From Alphaproteobacteria bacterium CG1_02_46_17 (GTDB taxonomy: Bacteria; Pseudomonadota; Alphaproteobacteria; Micavibrionales; Micavibrionaceae), in assembly GCA_001871905.1 (NCBI GenBank), contig MNUG01000009.1, positions 124,001 through 188,000 on the forward strand: a stretch of DNA of 64,000 nucleotides, given 5' to 3'. The translations under genes were made by a program, and so were the position numbers. Positions within the stretch are counted from its first letter, which is position 1. Each line of letters begins with the position of its first letter. The notes beneath the pieces were generated by a model. It was not told the DNA's origin. It searched no databases and was given only the letters and a program-made list of their open reading frames with translations. Shown here piece by piece: positions 1 to 9,069 of this stretch.

Positions 1-629
1 AGCCCCATAATGATCAAAAGCTTGGGCATAATTCCTGAAAGAACATCCAGAATTCTTTCATTTACATCATGAATATAGATACCGCTCCCGATGACCCATC
101 CCCATGGTTTGAATAATTTAACAAATGAAATTTTCTTAATAGGAGGCTCTTCCTTTGAAGCCCCTGGTGCGGGCCACATATAATCGGAAAACCCCTCAGC
201 CTCGGGGGTTGAGGAAACAACTTTGACAAAATCGATAAACAGAGCCTTTCCTGTCGGGTCTTTGAAATTGGTCAGGTCTTTGCCATTCAATTCAGGTTTA
301 TAAGGATGCATGATCATGCGCGGAGATGTATCGTTGATCCAGAAATATTCTTTTTCGCTGTATCTGAGTTTTGAAATTGTTTCCAAGGCTTGTTTCTGGG
401 CCTCTTCGACAGCGATTATTCCACCACCATCCGTCGAGATATTGTGAAAATGCTCGATGATGCCGTATGTGACTTCGACCAATTCTTTGGTTTTTGCATA
501 GCGGTCAGCCAGCATATGGCTTTTCATATCCAGAAATTGTAGGGCGGGGAGTGTCAGGGCAAGCACTATTGACACAAGCAGAATTACATTGAGCTTGGTC
601 GATATTTTTAAATTTGACAGGCTTTTCAT
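1..629 (-). CDS. Cache-domain sensor, likely methyl-accepting chemotaxis protein (N-terminal part)
   Basis: This minus-strand gene is cut by the left edge of the window; only about 209 N-terminal residues are present. The start ATG is at 627-629. A membrane segment follows at about residues 10-30 (LNVILLVSIVLALTLPAL). The extracytoplasmic part then has the look of a single Cache domain: a helix with HFHNIS, the strand YFWINDTSPRMIMHPY near residues 115-130, and FKPWGWVIGSGIYI near residue 185. That pattern (FWIND, MIMHP, WGWVIGSGIY) is typical of Cache sensor domains in methyl-accepting chemotaxis proteins, and of some sensor kinases and diguanylate cyclases. The signalling half is outside the window, so the output is not proven. 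Confidence 0.8.
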   Translation of the reverse strand, partial: MKSLSNLKISTKLNVILLVSIVLALTLPALQFLDMKSHMLADRYAKTKELVEVTYGIIEHFHNISTDGGGIIAVEEAQKQALETISKLRYSEKEYFWINDTSPRMIMHPYKPELNGKDLTNFKDPTGKALFIDFVKVVSSTPEAEGFSDYMWPAPGASKEEPPIKKISFVKLFKPWGWVIGSGIYIHDVNERILDVLSGIMPKLLIIMG

Positions 630-829
630 TTTAGCTGACGCTCCCGCAGAAATTTATTGTTTCAAGTGGTTTTACGCAGAAATGTCCGAGATGTTTCGGG
701 GATTATATCCCAGATTGAATTAAAAGGGTTAAATCTTATTAAAACAAAGGGAATGGCCTTTGTAAAACACACAGTTGCGCATAAATGTCGCAATTTATTA
801 AGACTTGGAGGGGGGCGAGGACTATTAAG
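630..829. other. Intergenic stretch, no gene seen
   Basis: About 200 bases between two minus-strand genes. No ORF with coding character was found on either strand. It presumably holds the promoter of the Cache-domain gene and the end of the cyd operon transcript. No clear hairpin with a T-run was found. Confidence 0.5.
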
Positions 830-1960
830 TTAGCGGATAAGCCATATATAGTATTTTTCAAACATAATTTTTACCCAGTGTAAGAGCCAGCTAGAAATTA
901 CAACTGAATGTTTTTGTGTTCTATATACAAGAGTTCCTCCGTCCAATGTATCGATAATACAGGCGAGTTCCCAATTAAATGTATGTAATCCTATCTCTCC
1001 GTTAAGATCAGATAGGCAGTTGAGTGCAGCTGCTTTGCCTTGGATGTCCGCCATATGAGCTTGTTTTGGAGCCCAATCTGGGGCATCGTAACTTGCACAA
1101 TCACCTATAGCATAGGTTTTTTGAAAGCCTAACACGCGCGCGTGCTTGTCTGCCAATATCATGCCCCCTTCCGATAGGGGAAGGTTTGTACTTTTAAGCC
1201 AATCTGGCCCTGTTAAGCCAGGCATAAAAATGGTCAAGTCAGAAAGGAATTTTGTTTTTTCTGTTACGACCTCATTCGCGCTAAACTCCACTAATTTTGC
1301 GCCAAGGCTGGCAATTTCGATCCCTTTTTCTTTGATGGATTGTATCAGTCCGTTATAAGCCTTTTCCCCTAATCTTATGCCCGGCTTTTCTGCAGGGGAG
1401 AAGAACTTTAATGTGAATTTATTTCTGTCTTTGTGTCCTCGAAGGTATGTATCCACACCAAACATAAGTTCAAAAATCGGCCCTCCGCGCAAAGCTGTTA
1501 TTTCCTTTGGATTTCCAGAAAAACCGAAGGAAATAACGCCGCTGTCTAGACTATCCAGTTTCCTTGATATGGCCTCAGCAGATCCTAGGCCTTCACATAA
1601 AGTGTATGTGTTTTCTATCCCGCTGATGCTTTTTATGAATTTGGCTCCCGTGGCTATGATCAGGGCGTCGTTTTCTATGGCTGTATTGTCTTCCAATATT
1701 ACCTGCCGGCCACCGTTGGAAATTGTGGAGACATTGCCACGAACAAATTTTACGTTATTTTTTCTTAAAAAGTTTGAAAGCGAGAAGGTGAGGTCTTTTC
1801 CTTTTCTTAGCTTTGTAGGAATCCAGATTAGGCTAGGATAATAAAGAAAGTCGCTAGATGCTGATATCAGCGTGATTTGAAGGTCTTTATCATGCTTTCT
1901 GAGATGCTTAATTGCCGAGATTGCTGCAAATCCAGCTCCAATAATGCATATGTTTTTCAT
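830..1960 (-). CDS. FAD-dependent oxidoreductase, sulfide:quinone oxidoreductase-like
   Basis: A 376-residue flavoprotein of the pyridine nucleotide-disulfide oxidoreductase fold. It opens with the dinucleotide-binding motif GAGFAA (residues 7-12), has ATGAKF in the middle and YAIGDCA near residue 285 for FAD. The block GNPKEITALRGGPIFE resembles one subgroup of sulfide:quinone oxidoreductases, but I do not see the usual central catalytic cysteine of well-studied SQRs, so the substrate is uncertain. I place the start at 1960 because a GAAAGAC ribosome site sits just upstream; the longer frame to 1993 would overlap the preceding gene. It is the last gene of the cyd operon. A type II NADH dehydrogenase-like role is the main alternative. 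Confidence 0.75.
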   Translation of the reverse strand: MKNICIIGAGFAAISAIKHLRKHDKDLQITLISASSDFLYYPSLIWIPTKLRKGKDLTFSLSNFLRKNNVKFVRGNVSTISNGGRQVILEDNTAIENDALIIATGAKFIKSISGIENTYTLCEGLGSAEAISRKLDSLDSGVISFGFSGNPKEITALRGGPIFELMFGVDTYLRGHKDRNKFTLKFFSPAEKPGIRLGEKAYNGLIQSIKEKGIEIASLGAKLVEFSANEVVTEKTKFLSDLTIFMPGLTGPDWLKSTNLPLSEGGMILADKHARVLGFQKTYAIGDCASYDAPDWAPKQAHMADIQGKAAALNCLSDLNGEIGLHTFNWELACIIDTLDGGTLVYRTQKHSVVISSWLLHWVKIMFEKYYIWLIR

Positions 1961-1983
1961 TTTTTGTCTTTCTTCAAAAATCT

Positions 1984-2352
1984 TTAATGGCAAGAGCAGG
2001 AATCCTCATCTGCTGCGGTACTATCGAAAACAGGGAGGGTCTGTCCATTTTTGAGGTAGGATTCTATTGCCTCCATAATGACATCGCTTTTTGCTATGCT
2101 CGCTGTGATTCCTCTATCTTTCATTTTTTTGTGGAACTCTCTGCCAAATGATAGGGAGAGCAGGGCATCCACTTCATCCAAAGGATGGCTTTCGCCACGG
2201 AAGTTTGTGAAAGCAAGGTCTTGAGGGAGGTTTAATCTGTCTATCTCGTTTATGTGGTTGCCGCTATCAACCTCAAAAATAATATACTTCCTGCATTTGC
2301 CTGCGTGGTTTGTTACTGTCCTATAATTTTGTGATGTTACTGCTATCTTCAT
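1984..2352 (-). CDS. Dinitrogenase iron-molybdenum cofactor (NifX/NifB-tail) family protein
   Basis: A 122-residue protein starting MKIAVTSQNYRTVTNHAGKC, a typical opening of the small NifX-like fold. These proteins bind metal-sulfur clusters or labile iron in known members. The C-terminus is DEDSCSCH, a Cys/His tail that could bind metal. Its start overlaps the cydC stop by four bases (ATGA), so the two are translationally coupled. There is no nitrogenase gene nearby, so a role in nitrogen fixation is unlikely. A part in iron-sulfur or haem-linked maturation, or in sulfur handling with the SQR-like gene that follows, is inference only. Confidence 0.75.
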   Translation of the reverse strand: MKIAVTSQNYRTVTNHAGKCRKYIIFEVDSGNHINEIDRLNLPQDLAFTNFRGESHPLDEVDALLSLSFGREFHKKMKDRGITASIAKSDVIMEAIESYLKNGQTLPVFDSTAADEDSCSCH

Positions 2353-3974
2353 TTGGGATGCTCCTTTGATAAATCAATAATTAAATCCATTTTTTCTGCA
2401 ATTTTCCTATTGTGCGTGATCACAATCAGCCCTTTGTTTGATGTAAAGCTCAAGACTCTGTTCATGATGTCTTCTTCCATATCATGATCAAGGCCTTCGC
2501 CGACCTCATCAAGAATCAAATATGGAGAATCTTTCAGTAGGGCGCGGGCCAAAGCAAGGCGCTTTAATTCTCCACCAGAGAGGTTTAACCCACTCTCTCC
2601 AACATAGGTGTTGAAACCTTGTGGCAAGGACTTAATAAAATCCAATAGTCCTGAAATTAAACAGGATTGTTCAATATCTTCGGTTGTTGCAGAGGGGTTT
2701 GCTATTCTTAGATTTTCTTCGATTGTACGATCAAACAGGTGCGGGCGTTGCTGAACCACTGAAAAATAATCTGTTCCAGTCGGAGTAATTGATCCTTCAT
2801 CTGGTGAACAAAATCCCAATAGTAAATTTAGAATGGTTGTCTTCCCTGATCCTGTCGGCCCCACGATCGCCATTGATTGGCCTTTTGGAAGGTAAAACGT
2901 TAAATCTTTAAGGACAGGGCTGTTTGTTTGCGCATAAGCAAAAGATACCCTGTCAAATGAAAGAGGAAAATCCGGAGAAATTTCTTTCCGATTTTGGTTC
3001 CCAGCAGGGGCATATCTATCAAGCTCGAAAATACGACTGGCAGCACGCATGATCTTGGGAAGAGACTGAATTGCGAAAGGAATTCTTCCAAGCTCTTCGA
3101 ATGATACCCAAGAAAGCATCATTATCATAACCAGAATGGCAAGCTTTATCTCCTCATTGGCAAAGTGGGGCAGTAAAAAAATAAGAGAAATAAGCAATGA
3201 GATGTGAGATAAAAATAAAATAAGTGACTGACCTATAGTGAGTGTTCGGTCAATTTTGTTTTGATAGGCTTTAATTTGTATTATTTGATTTTTCCAGGAA
3301 TTTTCTGCGGCATTATTTTCGTCAATGATCATAAGTTCACGAATACCTTGAAGGTGAGAGGTAAGATTGGCACGGGTTTGACCAAGATAACTAACCAGTT
3401 TTTCTTCCGGCTGACGGGCCAACAGAAAACATCCGGCAGGGATAATAATCAGGCAAACCAGCAGGATTGATGTGATGATGGCAGCCAAAGATATGGAATA
3501 AAACGAAGTAATGGTTGCAACCAGTATTATGTTCCCCAAGGCAATGCATAAGGGAACAAGAGTGGACAGATAGAGTTGGTCGAGTATATCAACATCTGTT
3601 TTCAATCGGTTAAATAGATCACCGGCGCGAAATAAATTTTGTAAATCAATTGGTGATACGGTTACCAGTCTTTTGTATAACCAGAGTCTAAGGCTTTGTA
3701 GAATAGATAGCGTTGCATTATGCGTTATCAGTCGTTCGAGGTATTTTCCACCTGTTCTTATTATGGCGCAGGCACGGATGATGGCTGCCGGAGTAAAATA
3801 GTTGATGGAAACCCCCATAACACCTGCAAGTCCCATACTTGTAATGAACCAGCCCGACGTAGAGGCAAGAATGATGCTGGATATCGAGCTGATAATTGCC
3901 AGAAATACGCCCAGAAATAATATCAAGGCATGGGACCGGTAGATACCAATCAGTCGGACAAGATTAGAGATCAT
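2349..3974 (-). CDS. cydC: Thiol reductant ABC exporter, subunit CydC
   Basis: A 541-residue half-transporter of the ABC exporter class. With CydD it exports glutathione and cysteine to the periplasm, which is needed to assemble cytochrome bd. The first 320 residues carry about six membrane helices. The ATPase domain has Walker A GPTGSGKTT (about 368-376), the signature LNLSGGELKR and Walker B LILDEVGEGLD. Its start overlaps cydD by four bases. Assignment as CydC rather than CydD follows gene order, second of the pair, and length. Confidence 0.9.
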   Translation of the reverse strand: MISNLVRLIGIYRSHALILFLGVFLAIISSISSIILASTSGWFITSMGLAGVMGVSINYFTPAAIIRACAIIRTGGKYLERLITHNATLSILQSLRLWLYKRLVTVSPIDLQNLFRAGDLFNRLKTDVDILDQLYLSTLVPLCIALGNIILVATITSFYSISLAAIITSILLVCLIIIPAGCFLLARQPEEKLVSYLGQTRANLTSHLQGIRELMIIDENNAAENSWKNQIIQIKAYQNKIDRTLTIGQSLILFLSHISLLISLIFLLPHFANEEIKLAILVMIMMLSWVSFEELGRIPFAIQSLPKIMRAASRIFELDRYAPAGNQNRKEISPDFPLSFDRVSFAYAQTNSPVLKDLTFYLPKGQSMAIVGPTGSGKTTILNLLLGFCSPDEGSITPTGTDYFSVVQQRPHLFDRTIEENLRIANPSATTEDIEQSCLISGLLDFIKSLPQGFNTYVGESGLNLSGGELKRLALARALLKDSPYLILDEVGEGLDHDMEEDIMNRVLSFTSNKGLIVITHNRKIAEKMDLIIDLSKEHPK

Positions 3975-5635
3975 GTCTGCCTTCCTCCATTCAAATAAAG
4001 GAGAGTTTCTTCCTGTAGGGAAGTATGTTGGCGATGAGTGATCGTCATCACAATTTTATTTAATGATCTACATGATGAAAGGCATTGAGAGATAACGGCT
4101 TCTGTTTCTTTATCAAGAGAGGCCGATGGCTCGTCGAGCAATAGGACAGAACTATCTCGTAAAAGTGCGCGCGCCAGCGCAAGTCTTTGGATTTGTCCAC
4201 CGGAGAGACCAGCGCCATTATCACCGATTTGACTATGATATCCATTGGGCAGGGACATGATAAAGTCATCCATGAGCATCTCGCGGCAAGTATTCCTGAT
4301 CTTTTCAAACGTTGTACTGTCGGGAATGCCAAGGCGCAAATTTTTCAAAATTGTTCCATGGAATAATGTAGGGTTTTGTGGAACCCATGAAATATGCTTG
4401 CGCCATTCTCTTTTGTCTAAAAGATTGAGATCTATCAGGTTGTTAATGCGGATAGTCCCTGATGTGGGAAGGATAAATCCTGCGAGAAGCAGAAAGATTG
4501 TACTCTTTCCAGACCCAGATGGGCCCATGATCGTCAATGGATGTCCCGCCATAACTTTGAAAGAAATATCTGAGATAGCTTGGATTGTCTTATCAGGATA
4601 AATGAAGCAAACATCATCAAATTCAATCGAGGTGATATTTTCTGGAGCCTTATTTTCTTCGATTTTGTTTGTATGGGTATGATATTCAAATGTCGTAATA
4701 ACTTTCTCGCTGGCGGCAGTAGCTTCCATTTTTGAATGATAGGCAGAACCCATTCTTCTCAGGGGCGAGTAGAATTCTGGTGCAAGAAGTAAAACAAATA
4801 ATCCATCCAGAAACAAAATATCTCCCCAGAGCAATCGAAATCCTATGATAACGGCAATGATGGCAATGCTGACCGTTGAAAAAAATTCTAAAGTTACAGT
4901 GGAAAGAAAGGCCAAGCGCAGAACGGACAGTGTCTTTTCGCGATATTGTTCTGAACTGAACTCAATATTTTTTTCCTGCTGTCTTGCCGTGTCAAAAATC
5001 TTGAGTGTTGGAATACCTTTAATAGTATCAAGAAATGTATTCCCCATGCGGGTTAGAGTTGTCCAGAGTTCCTGATTTTTTTGTTTGGCCTTATGCCCAA
5101 TAAGGATCATAAAAAGTGGAATCATCGGGGCAGTCAGTATCATGATCAACGCTGAAAGCCAGTCAGAATAAAGTACAAAGACCCAGATCAGGGTGGGTGA
5201 TAAAACAGCAAGTCGTGATGCGGGTATATAGTGCTGATAATATTGGCGAATTGTTTCAGGAGCATCCATCAAAAGAGTTGAAAGGGTGCCGCTGCCTTGG
5301 GCTGATACAAAAAGAGGAGAGCGTGAAAAAATATCAGTGTGGAGGTCTTGTTGTATTTTGATCGCTATAATTTCTCCGGCCTTATATGCTTGGCGTTGCC
5401 CTGTAAATGATGTCAGGGAGCGGAAGATGCTCGCAAAAATAAAGACCACAACATAAGATATTATCCATTCAAATTCTTTATTCTCGAACCCGATGCCATA
5501 AATGATTCTGGAGAGAGCGTAGGCTTGAATTATAATGGCTAGAGTTGTAATTAACCCCCAAAAAATAGAGCCACGAGTCTGCGGTTTCGACAAGTGGCTA
5601 TATCTTTTCAGATAGTCTGACGGTGTTTGAGACAT
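3971..5635 (-). CDS. cydD: Thiol reductant ABC exporter, subunit CydD
   Basis: A 554-residue ABC half-transporter, partner of CydC. It has an N-terminal set of membrane helices, Walker A GPSGSGKST, signature GLSGGQIQR and Walker B VLLLDEPSASLD. The frame stays open to 5689, but that start would overlap cydX by 35 bases. The internal ATG at 5635 (MSQTPSDYLKRYSH) leaves a 19-base gap. Neither start has a convincing ribosome site, so the N-terminus is uncertain by 18 residues. Export of cysteine and glutathione is known for this family. Confidence 0.88.
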   Translation of the reverse strand: MSQTPSDYLKRYSHLSKPQTRGSIFWGLITTLAIIIQAYALSRIIYGIGFENKEFEWIISYVVVFIFASIFRSLTSFTGQRQAYKAGEIIAIKIQQDLHTDIFSRSPLFVSAQGSGTLSTLLMDAPETIRQYYQHYIPASRLAVLSPTLIWVFVLYSDWLSALIMILTAPMIPLFMILIGHKAKQKNQELWTTLTRMGNTFLDTIKGIPTLKIFDTARQQEKNIEFSSEQYREKTLSVLRLAFLSTVTLEFFSTVSIAIIAVIIGFRLLWGDILFLDGLFVLLLAPEFYSPLRRMGSAYHSKMEATAASEKVITTFEYHTHTNKIEENKAPENITSIEFDDVCFIYPDKTIQAISDISFKVMAGHPLTIMGPSGSGKSTIFLLLAGFILPTSGTIRINNLIDLNLLDKREWRKHISWVPQNPTLFHGTILKNLRLGIPDSTTFEKIRNTCREMLMDDFIMSLPNGYHSQIGDNGAGLSGGQIQRLALARALLRDSSVLLLDEPSASLDKETEAVISQCLSSCRSLNKIVMTITHRQHTSLQEETLLYLNGGRQT

Positions 5636-5654
5636 GGCTAAACAAGATAAGGAT

Positions 5655-5759
5655 TTATTTATTTTCTTTCCTCTCTTCGCGTGATTCATACCACATCACG
5701 TTGATTATGCCGAGTGCCAGAGCGGCTGTCAGACCAAGTATCCATGTAAAATACCACAT
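5655..5759 (-). CDS. cydX: Cytochrome bd oxidase small subunit CydX
   Basis: A 34-codon gene between cydB and cydD, easily missed because of its size. It starts MWYFTWILGLTAALALG, which closely matches the MWYFAWILG opening of CydX (YbgT family), and ends with a charged tail (ESREERKENK). It forms a single membrane helix. CydX binds CydAB and stabilises the haem centres of cytochrome bd. The ATG at 5757-5759 lies 12 bases after the cydB stop, the usual position in cydABX operons. Confidence 0.92.
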   Translation of the reverse strand: MWYFTWILGLTAALALGIINVMWYESREERKENK

Positions 5760-5771
5760 ATGTTAACTCCC

Positions 5772-6926
5772 TTAATATGCAGAATGAGATCTGCGATTGA
5801 TTTCTTCGACGGTTACTTTTCCCCACATTCTTGTGTAACACCAAACTGTGTAAAGAAGAACGATTGGCAGTAAAATGACGACGGCCCAGAACATAACAGT
5901 TAACGTCAAGTGACTGGACGGAGCATCCCAGATGGTTAGGCTTGAATCTGGATTTATGCTGGATGGCATCACAAATGGGAACATTGACAACCCTGCAGTT
6001 GAAATAATTCCTGCCATACTCAGCGAGCTGGTTACAAAGGCAAAACCGGGCTTTCTAATCATCGATAATAGAATAGTCAGGAAAGCGCCGACAAGTCCAA
6101 GAGTTGGAGCCAGAATTGCGACCGGATAGTTCTTGTAGATATCAAACCAGGCACCTTTGGCGATTTCAACTTCCTTGGCGAGTGGATTTGGCAGCGCATC
6201 AAAGGCGGGTTGCGAAATAATGCGGTATCCGTCTATGGCGTAATAAACCCAGATGCCAGCCAGCGCAAAGCATGCCATGGAAATAGCCGAGAAAGCCATC
6301 GCTGATTTTCTAGAACGTTCTGCAATGACGCCTGTCGTTCTTAGTTGCAACCAGACACCACCATGAGCCGTTAGCATCGCAAAGCTAATGACACCAGCCA
6401 GAAGTGCGAAGGGATTAAGGAGAGGGATGAGAGCGGTTAAAAGTGACCCTTCGTAATGAGATCTTAGCATGTCATCGAGATAGAAGGGGACGCCTTGCAA
6501 AAGATTTCCAAAAGCGACACCAAAGATAAGAGATGGAACTGCGCCGCCAACAAAAAGTCCCCAGTCCCAAGCTTTTCTCCATCGAGCATCACCAATTTTT
6601 GACCGGTAGTCAAAACCGACAGGACGAAAGAAGAGTGCAAAGAGAACCAGTAGCATGGCCATATAGAATCCGGAGAACGCTGCCGCATATACGGCGGGCC
6701 ATGCTGCAAAGATGGCACCACCGGCAGTAATAAACCAGACCTGGTTTCCGTCCCAGTGAGGGCCTACAACATTGATGACAACGCGTCGTTCTTCGTCATT
6801 TTTTCCAACAAAGGGGAGGAGGTTTCCTGCGCCCATATCCATGCCGTCTGCAATGGCAAAGCCTATCAGCAATGCCCCGACAAGTCCCCACCATATAAAT
6901 TTGAGCGTTTTGTAATCGAGTATCAT
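5772..6926 (-). CDS. cydB: Cytochrome bd ubiquinol oxidase subunit II
   Basis: A 384-residue polytopic inner-membrane protein, close to the family length of about 380. It starts MILDYKTLKFIWWGLVG and carries GFAIADGMDMGAG and VGPHWDGNQVWFITAGGA, hallmark CydB segments in the first two helices. It pairs with CydA in the quinol oxidase that reduces oxygen with high affinity. It follows cydA by nine bases and is followed by cydX. Confidence 0.96.
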   Translation of the reverse strand: MILDYKTLKFIWWGLVGALLIGFAIADGMDMGAGNLLPFVGKNDEERRVVINVVGPHWDGNQVWFITAGGAIFAAWPAVYAAAFSGFYMAMLLVLFALFFRPVGFDYRSKIGDARWRKAWDWGLFVGGAVPSLIFGVAFGNLLQGVPFYLDDMLRSHYEGSLLTALIPLLNPFALLAGVISFAMLTAHGGVWLQLRTTGVIAERSRKSAMAFSAISMACFALAGIWVYYAIDGYRIISQPAFDALPNPLAKEVEIAKGAWFDIYKNYPVAILAPTLGLVGAFLTILLSMIRKPGFAFVTSSLSMAGIISTAGLSMFPFVMPSSINPDSSLTIWDAPSSHLTLTVMFWAVVILLPIVLLYTVWCYTRMWGKVTVEEINRRSHSAY

Positions 6927-6935
6927 GATAACCCC

Positions 6936-8486
6936 TTATGTATTTTCAAAATGATATTTGCCTGTTTGGAGTGAGCTTGGCCCCATTCTTCCGAATTTGA
7001 AGAGAAGGTAAACTTCGACAGATAACAGGAAGGTATAGAAGAGGACAAAGCCGCTTATACTAAAAATAAGATCTGCGGTTGTGAGACTGGAAGTTGCCAG
7101 AAACGTTGGAAGAATATCCGAGATCGCCCATGGCTGACGCCCATATTCTGCGACAAGCCATCCCAGTTCTGCGGCAATCCATGGAATAGGGATGCCATAA
7201 AGGAAGAGTTTGAGCAGCCATCTCTTTTCAGAGATTTGATCGCGTACATTATAATAGAAGCCCAGAATAATGATGGTAAGCATATAGAAACCAAAGGCCA
7301 CCATTAGACGAAAGCTCCAGAACATAGGTGCTACAGCCGGAATAGTATCCTTAACCGCAGCTTTTATATGTGCTTCGGTGGCGGAGGATGGATCTTCTAC
7401 ATATCTTTTTAGAAGTAAGCCGTAGCCAAGATCTTTCTTAACTTCATCAAATTTTGTTTTGGTTGACTCGGACTTATCTCCGCTGCGGATTTTCTGGAGG
7501 TATGAATAGGCAACTATGCCATTACGAATTCGTCCCTCATTATCAGACATGATATCCTGAATCCCCTTAACTTCTTTATCGACAGATCTTGTCGCAATAA
7601 GTCCGAGAGCCCAAGGCATCTTAATGGCGTGATCGACTTCCATCGTTTCATCATTGGGAAGGCCTATAAGTGTAAATGCGGCAGGAGGCTTCTCTGTTTT
7701 ATACTCCCCTTCGATAACAGCCAGTTTTGTCTGTTGGGTATGTCCGAGCGTATAGCCGCTTTCATCACCAAGAACAATTACAGAGAGGATAGCTGCCAGA
7801 CCAAACCCAACAGCCACAGAGAAAGAGCGTTTGGCAAAGCCAAGGTCTCTTCCTTTCAACATATAATAACTGCTAATGCCCATAACAAACATGGAAGCGG
7901 TTACATATCCTGCCGCGACTGTATGGATAAATTTAGCTTGTGCAATGGGGTTAAAAACAATTTCCGAGAAACTAACCATCTCCATACGCATGGTTTCTGC
8001 TGAGAACTCCGAACCAATCGGGTATTGCATCCAGCCATTAGCAACAAGAATCCAGAGGGCGGAGAGATTTGAGCCGAGAGCAGCAAGAAAGGTTACGCCC
8101 AAGTGTTGAACTTTTGTCAATTTATCCCAGCCAAGGAAGAATAAACCAATAAATGTTGATTCAAGAAAAAAGGCCATAAGACCTTCAATAGCCAGTGGGG
8201 CGCCAAAAACATCACCCACATAGTGGGAATAATATGACCAGTTTGTCCCGAATTCAAATTCCATCGTTAAGCCGGTGGCGACACCGAGGGCAAAGTTTAT
8301 ACCGAACAGTTTTCCCCAGAATTTGGTCATGTCCTTGTATATTTCTTTGCCAGTCATGACATAAACCGATTCCATAATAACCAGTATCCATACCATTCCC
8401 AGAGTGAGCGGGACAAACAGGAAGTGATAAAGCGCCGTTATTGCAAATTGCAAACGAGAGAGATCTACAAAAAGTTCGTCAATCAT
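6936..8486 (-). CDS. cydA: Cytochrome bd ubiquinol oxidase subunit I
   Basis: A 516-residue haem-bearing subunit (E. coli form about 522). Visible ligand segments are ALYHFLFV (His about 20, haem b595), [11 protein letters not shown] (His, haem b558) and [11 protein letters not shown] (Met, haem b558). The quinol-binding Q-loop contains [15 protein letters not shown], with the conserved Lys and Glu, and is of the long type. It is the first gene of the cydABXDC operon, divergent from an NsrR-like regulator gene. Cytochrome bd works in microaerobic respiration and resists nitric oxide and sulfide better than haem-copper oxidases. Confidence 0.96.
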   Translation of the reverse strand: MIDELFVDLSRLQFAITALYHFLFVPLTLGMVWILVIMESVYVMTGKEIYKDMTKFWGKLFGINFALGVATGLTMEFEFGTNWSYYSHYVGDVFGAPLAIEGLMAFFLESTFIGLFFLGWDKLTKVQHLGVTFLAALGSNLSALWILVANGWMQYPIGSEFSAETMRMEMVSFSEIVFNPIAQAKFIHTVAAGYVTASMFVMGISSYYMLKGRDLGFAKRSFSVAVGFGLAAILSVIVLGDESGYTLGHTQQTKLAVIEGEYKTEKPPAAFTLIGLPNDETMEVDHAIKMPWALGLIATRSVDKEVKGIQDIMSDNEGRIRNGIVAYSYLQKIRSGDKSESTKTKFDEVKKDLGYGLLLKRYVEDPSSATEAHIKAAVKDTIPAVAPMFWSFRLMVAFGFYMLTIIILGFYYNVRDQISEKRWLLKLFLYGIPIPWIAAELGWLVAEYGRQPWAISDILPTFLATSSLTTADLIFSISGFVLFYTFLLSVEVYLLFKFGRMGPSSLQTGKYHFENT

Positions 8487-8490
8487 AATT

Positions 8491-8516
8491 CATTATCTTT
8501 CTGGCTAAAGAAGATG
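8491..8516. promoter_or_regulatory. Operator-like dyad upstream of cydA
   Basis: CATTATCTTT and AAAGAAGATG form an imperfect inverted repeat, 8 of 10 positions pairing, around a 6-base centre. It lies four bases from the cydA start, overlaps its ribosome-site region and sits inside the cydA/Rrf2-gene divergent intergenic region. AAGATG half-sites occur in known NsrR operators. Binding by the adjacent regulator is inferred. Confidence 0.4.
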
Positions 8517-8596
8517 TTGCGGTGTATTCTAATTGTGTATATTATATATATAATTAACTCTTATAAATCTGATAAAAAAAGAAATCAATATAAAAA

Positions 8597-9058
8597 ATGC
8601 AACTCACACAATTTACTAACTATGCATTCAGGGTTCTTATGTTTCTGGCTGTTTCCGATGGTCAGCCAGTTTCACTCAGAAAGATTGCGGATGTGTATGG
8701 CATCTCGTTTAACCATTTAAGAAAGATCGTATCCCTGCTTATTGAAAAAGGATATGTCAGGGCATCCAGGGGCAAGTATGGAGGGATCTTTCTTGCAATG
8801 CCCGCAGAAAAAATAAATGTTGGAGAAGTTGTTCGTTCTATCGAGCCTTCGTTATGTTTGTTTGAATGTTTTGATAAAAAAGGTAATCAGGAATGCCCTC
8901 TTGTCAAGGTTTGTCAATTAAGATCCCTATTGGGAGATGCTTTGCGCGCTTTTATGGCAACTCTTGATGCAAAAACTGTTTGGGATCTTGTTAATAATAG
9001 GCAGGTAAAGAAAAAATTTGTCGAGATGGATTCCTCCTGGGTTTTTCAGGAGGAATAA
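8597..9058 (+). CDS. Rrf2-family iron-sulfur regulator, NsrR-like
   Basis: A 153-residue winged-helix regulator starting MQLTQFTNYAFRVLMFLA, the standard Rrf2 opening. The recognition-helix region is SFNHLRKIVSLLIEKGYV. Three cysteines, C91-x8-C100-x5-C106, lie in the segment starting ECFDKKGNQEC, which resembles the cluster-binding loop of NsrR nitric-oxide sensors; C87 is additional. NsrR binds a [4Fe-4S] cluster whose nitrosylation releases DNA. The gene is transcribed away from cydA, so control of cyd is likely. IscR and RirA are less good fits because the ECFD segment is typical of NsrR. Confidence 0.82.
   Translation: MQLTQFTNYAFRVLMFLAVSDGQPVSLRKIADVYGISFNHLRKIVSLLIEKGYVRASRGKYGGIFLAMPAEKINVGEVVRSIEPSLCLFECFDKKGNQECPLVKVCQLRSLLGDALRAFMATLDAKTVWDLVNNRQVKKKFVEMDSSWVFQEE
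9030..9056. terminator. Perfect 10-bp hairpin over the nsrR-like stop codon
   Basis: ATTCCTCCTG and CAGGAGGAAT pair perfectly around a 7-base loop. The right arm ends in the regulator's TAA, and the convergent DUF3365 gene stops 13 bases further on. No clear T-run follows on either strand, so it may block both transcripts by structure alone. Confidence 0.45.
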
Positions 9059-9069
9059 GTCTTCCCAGT

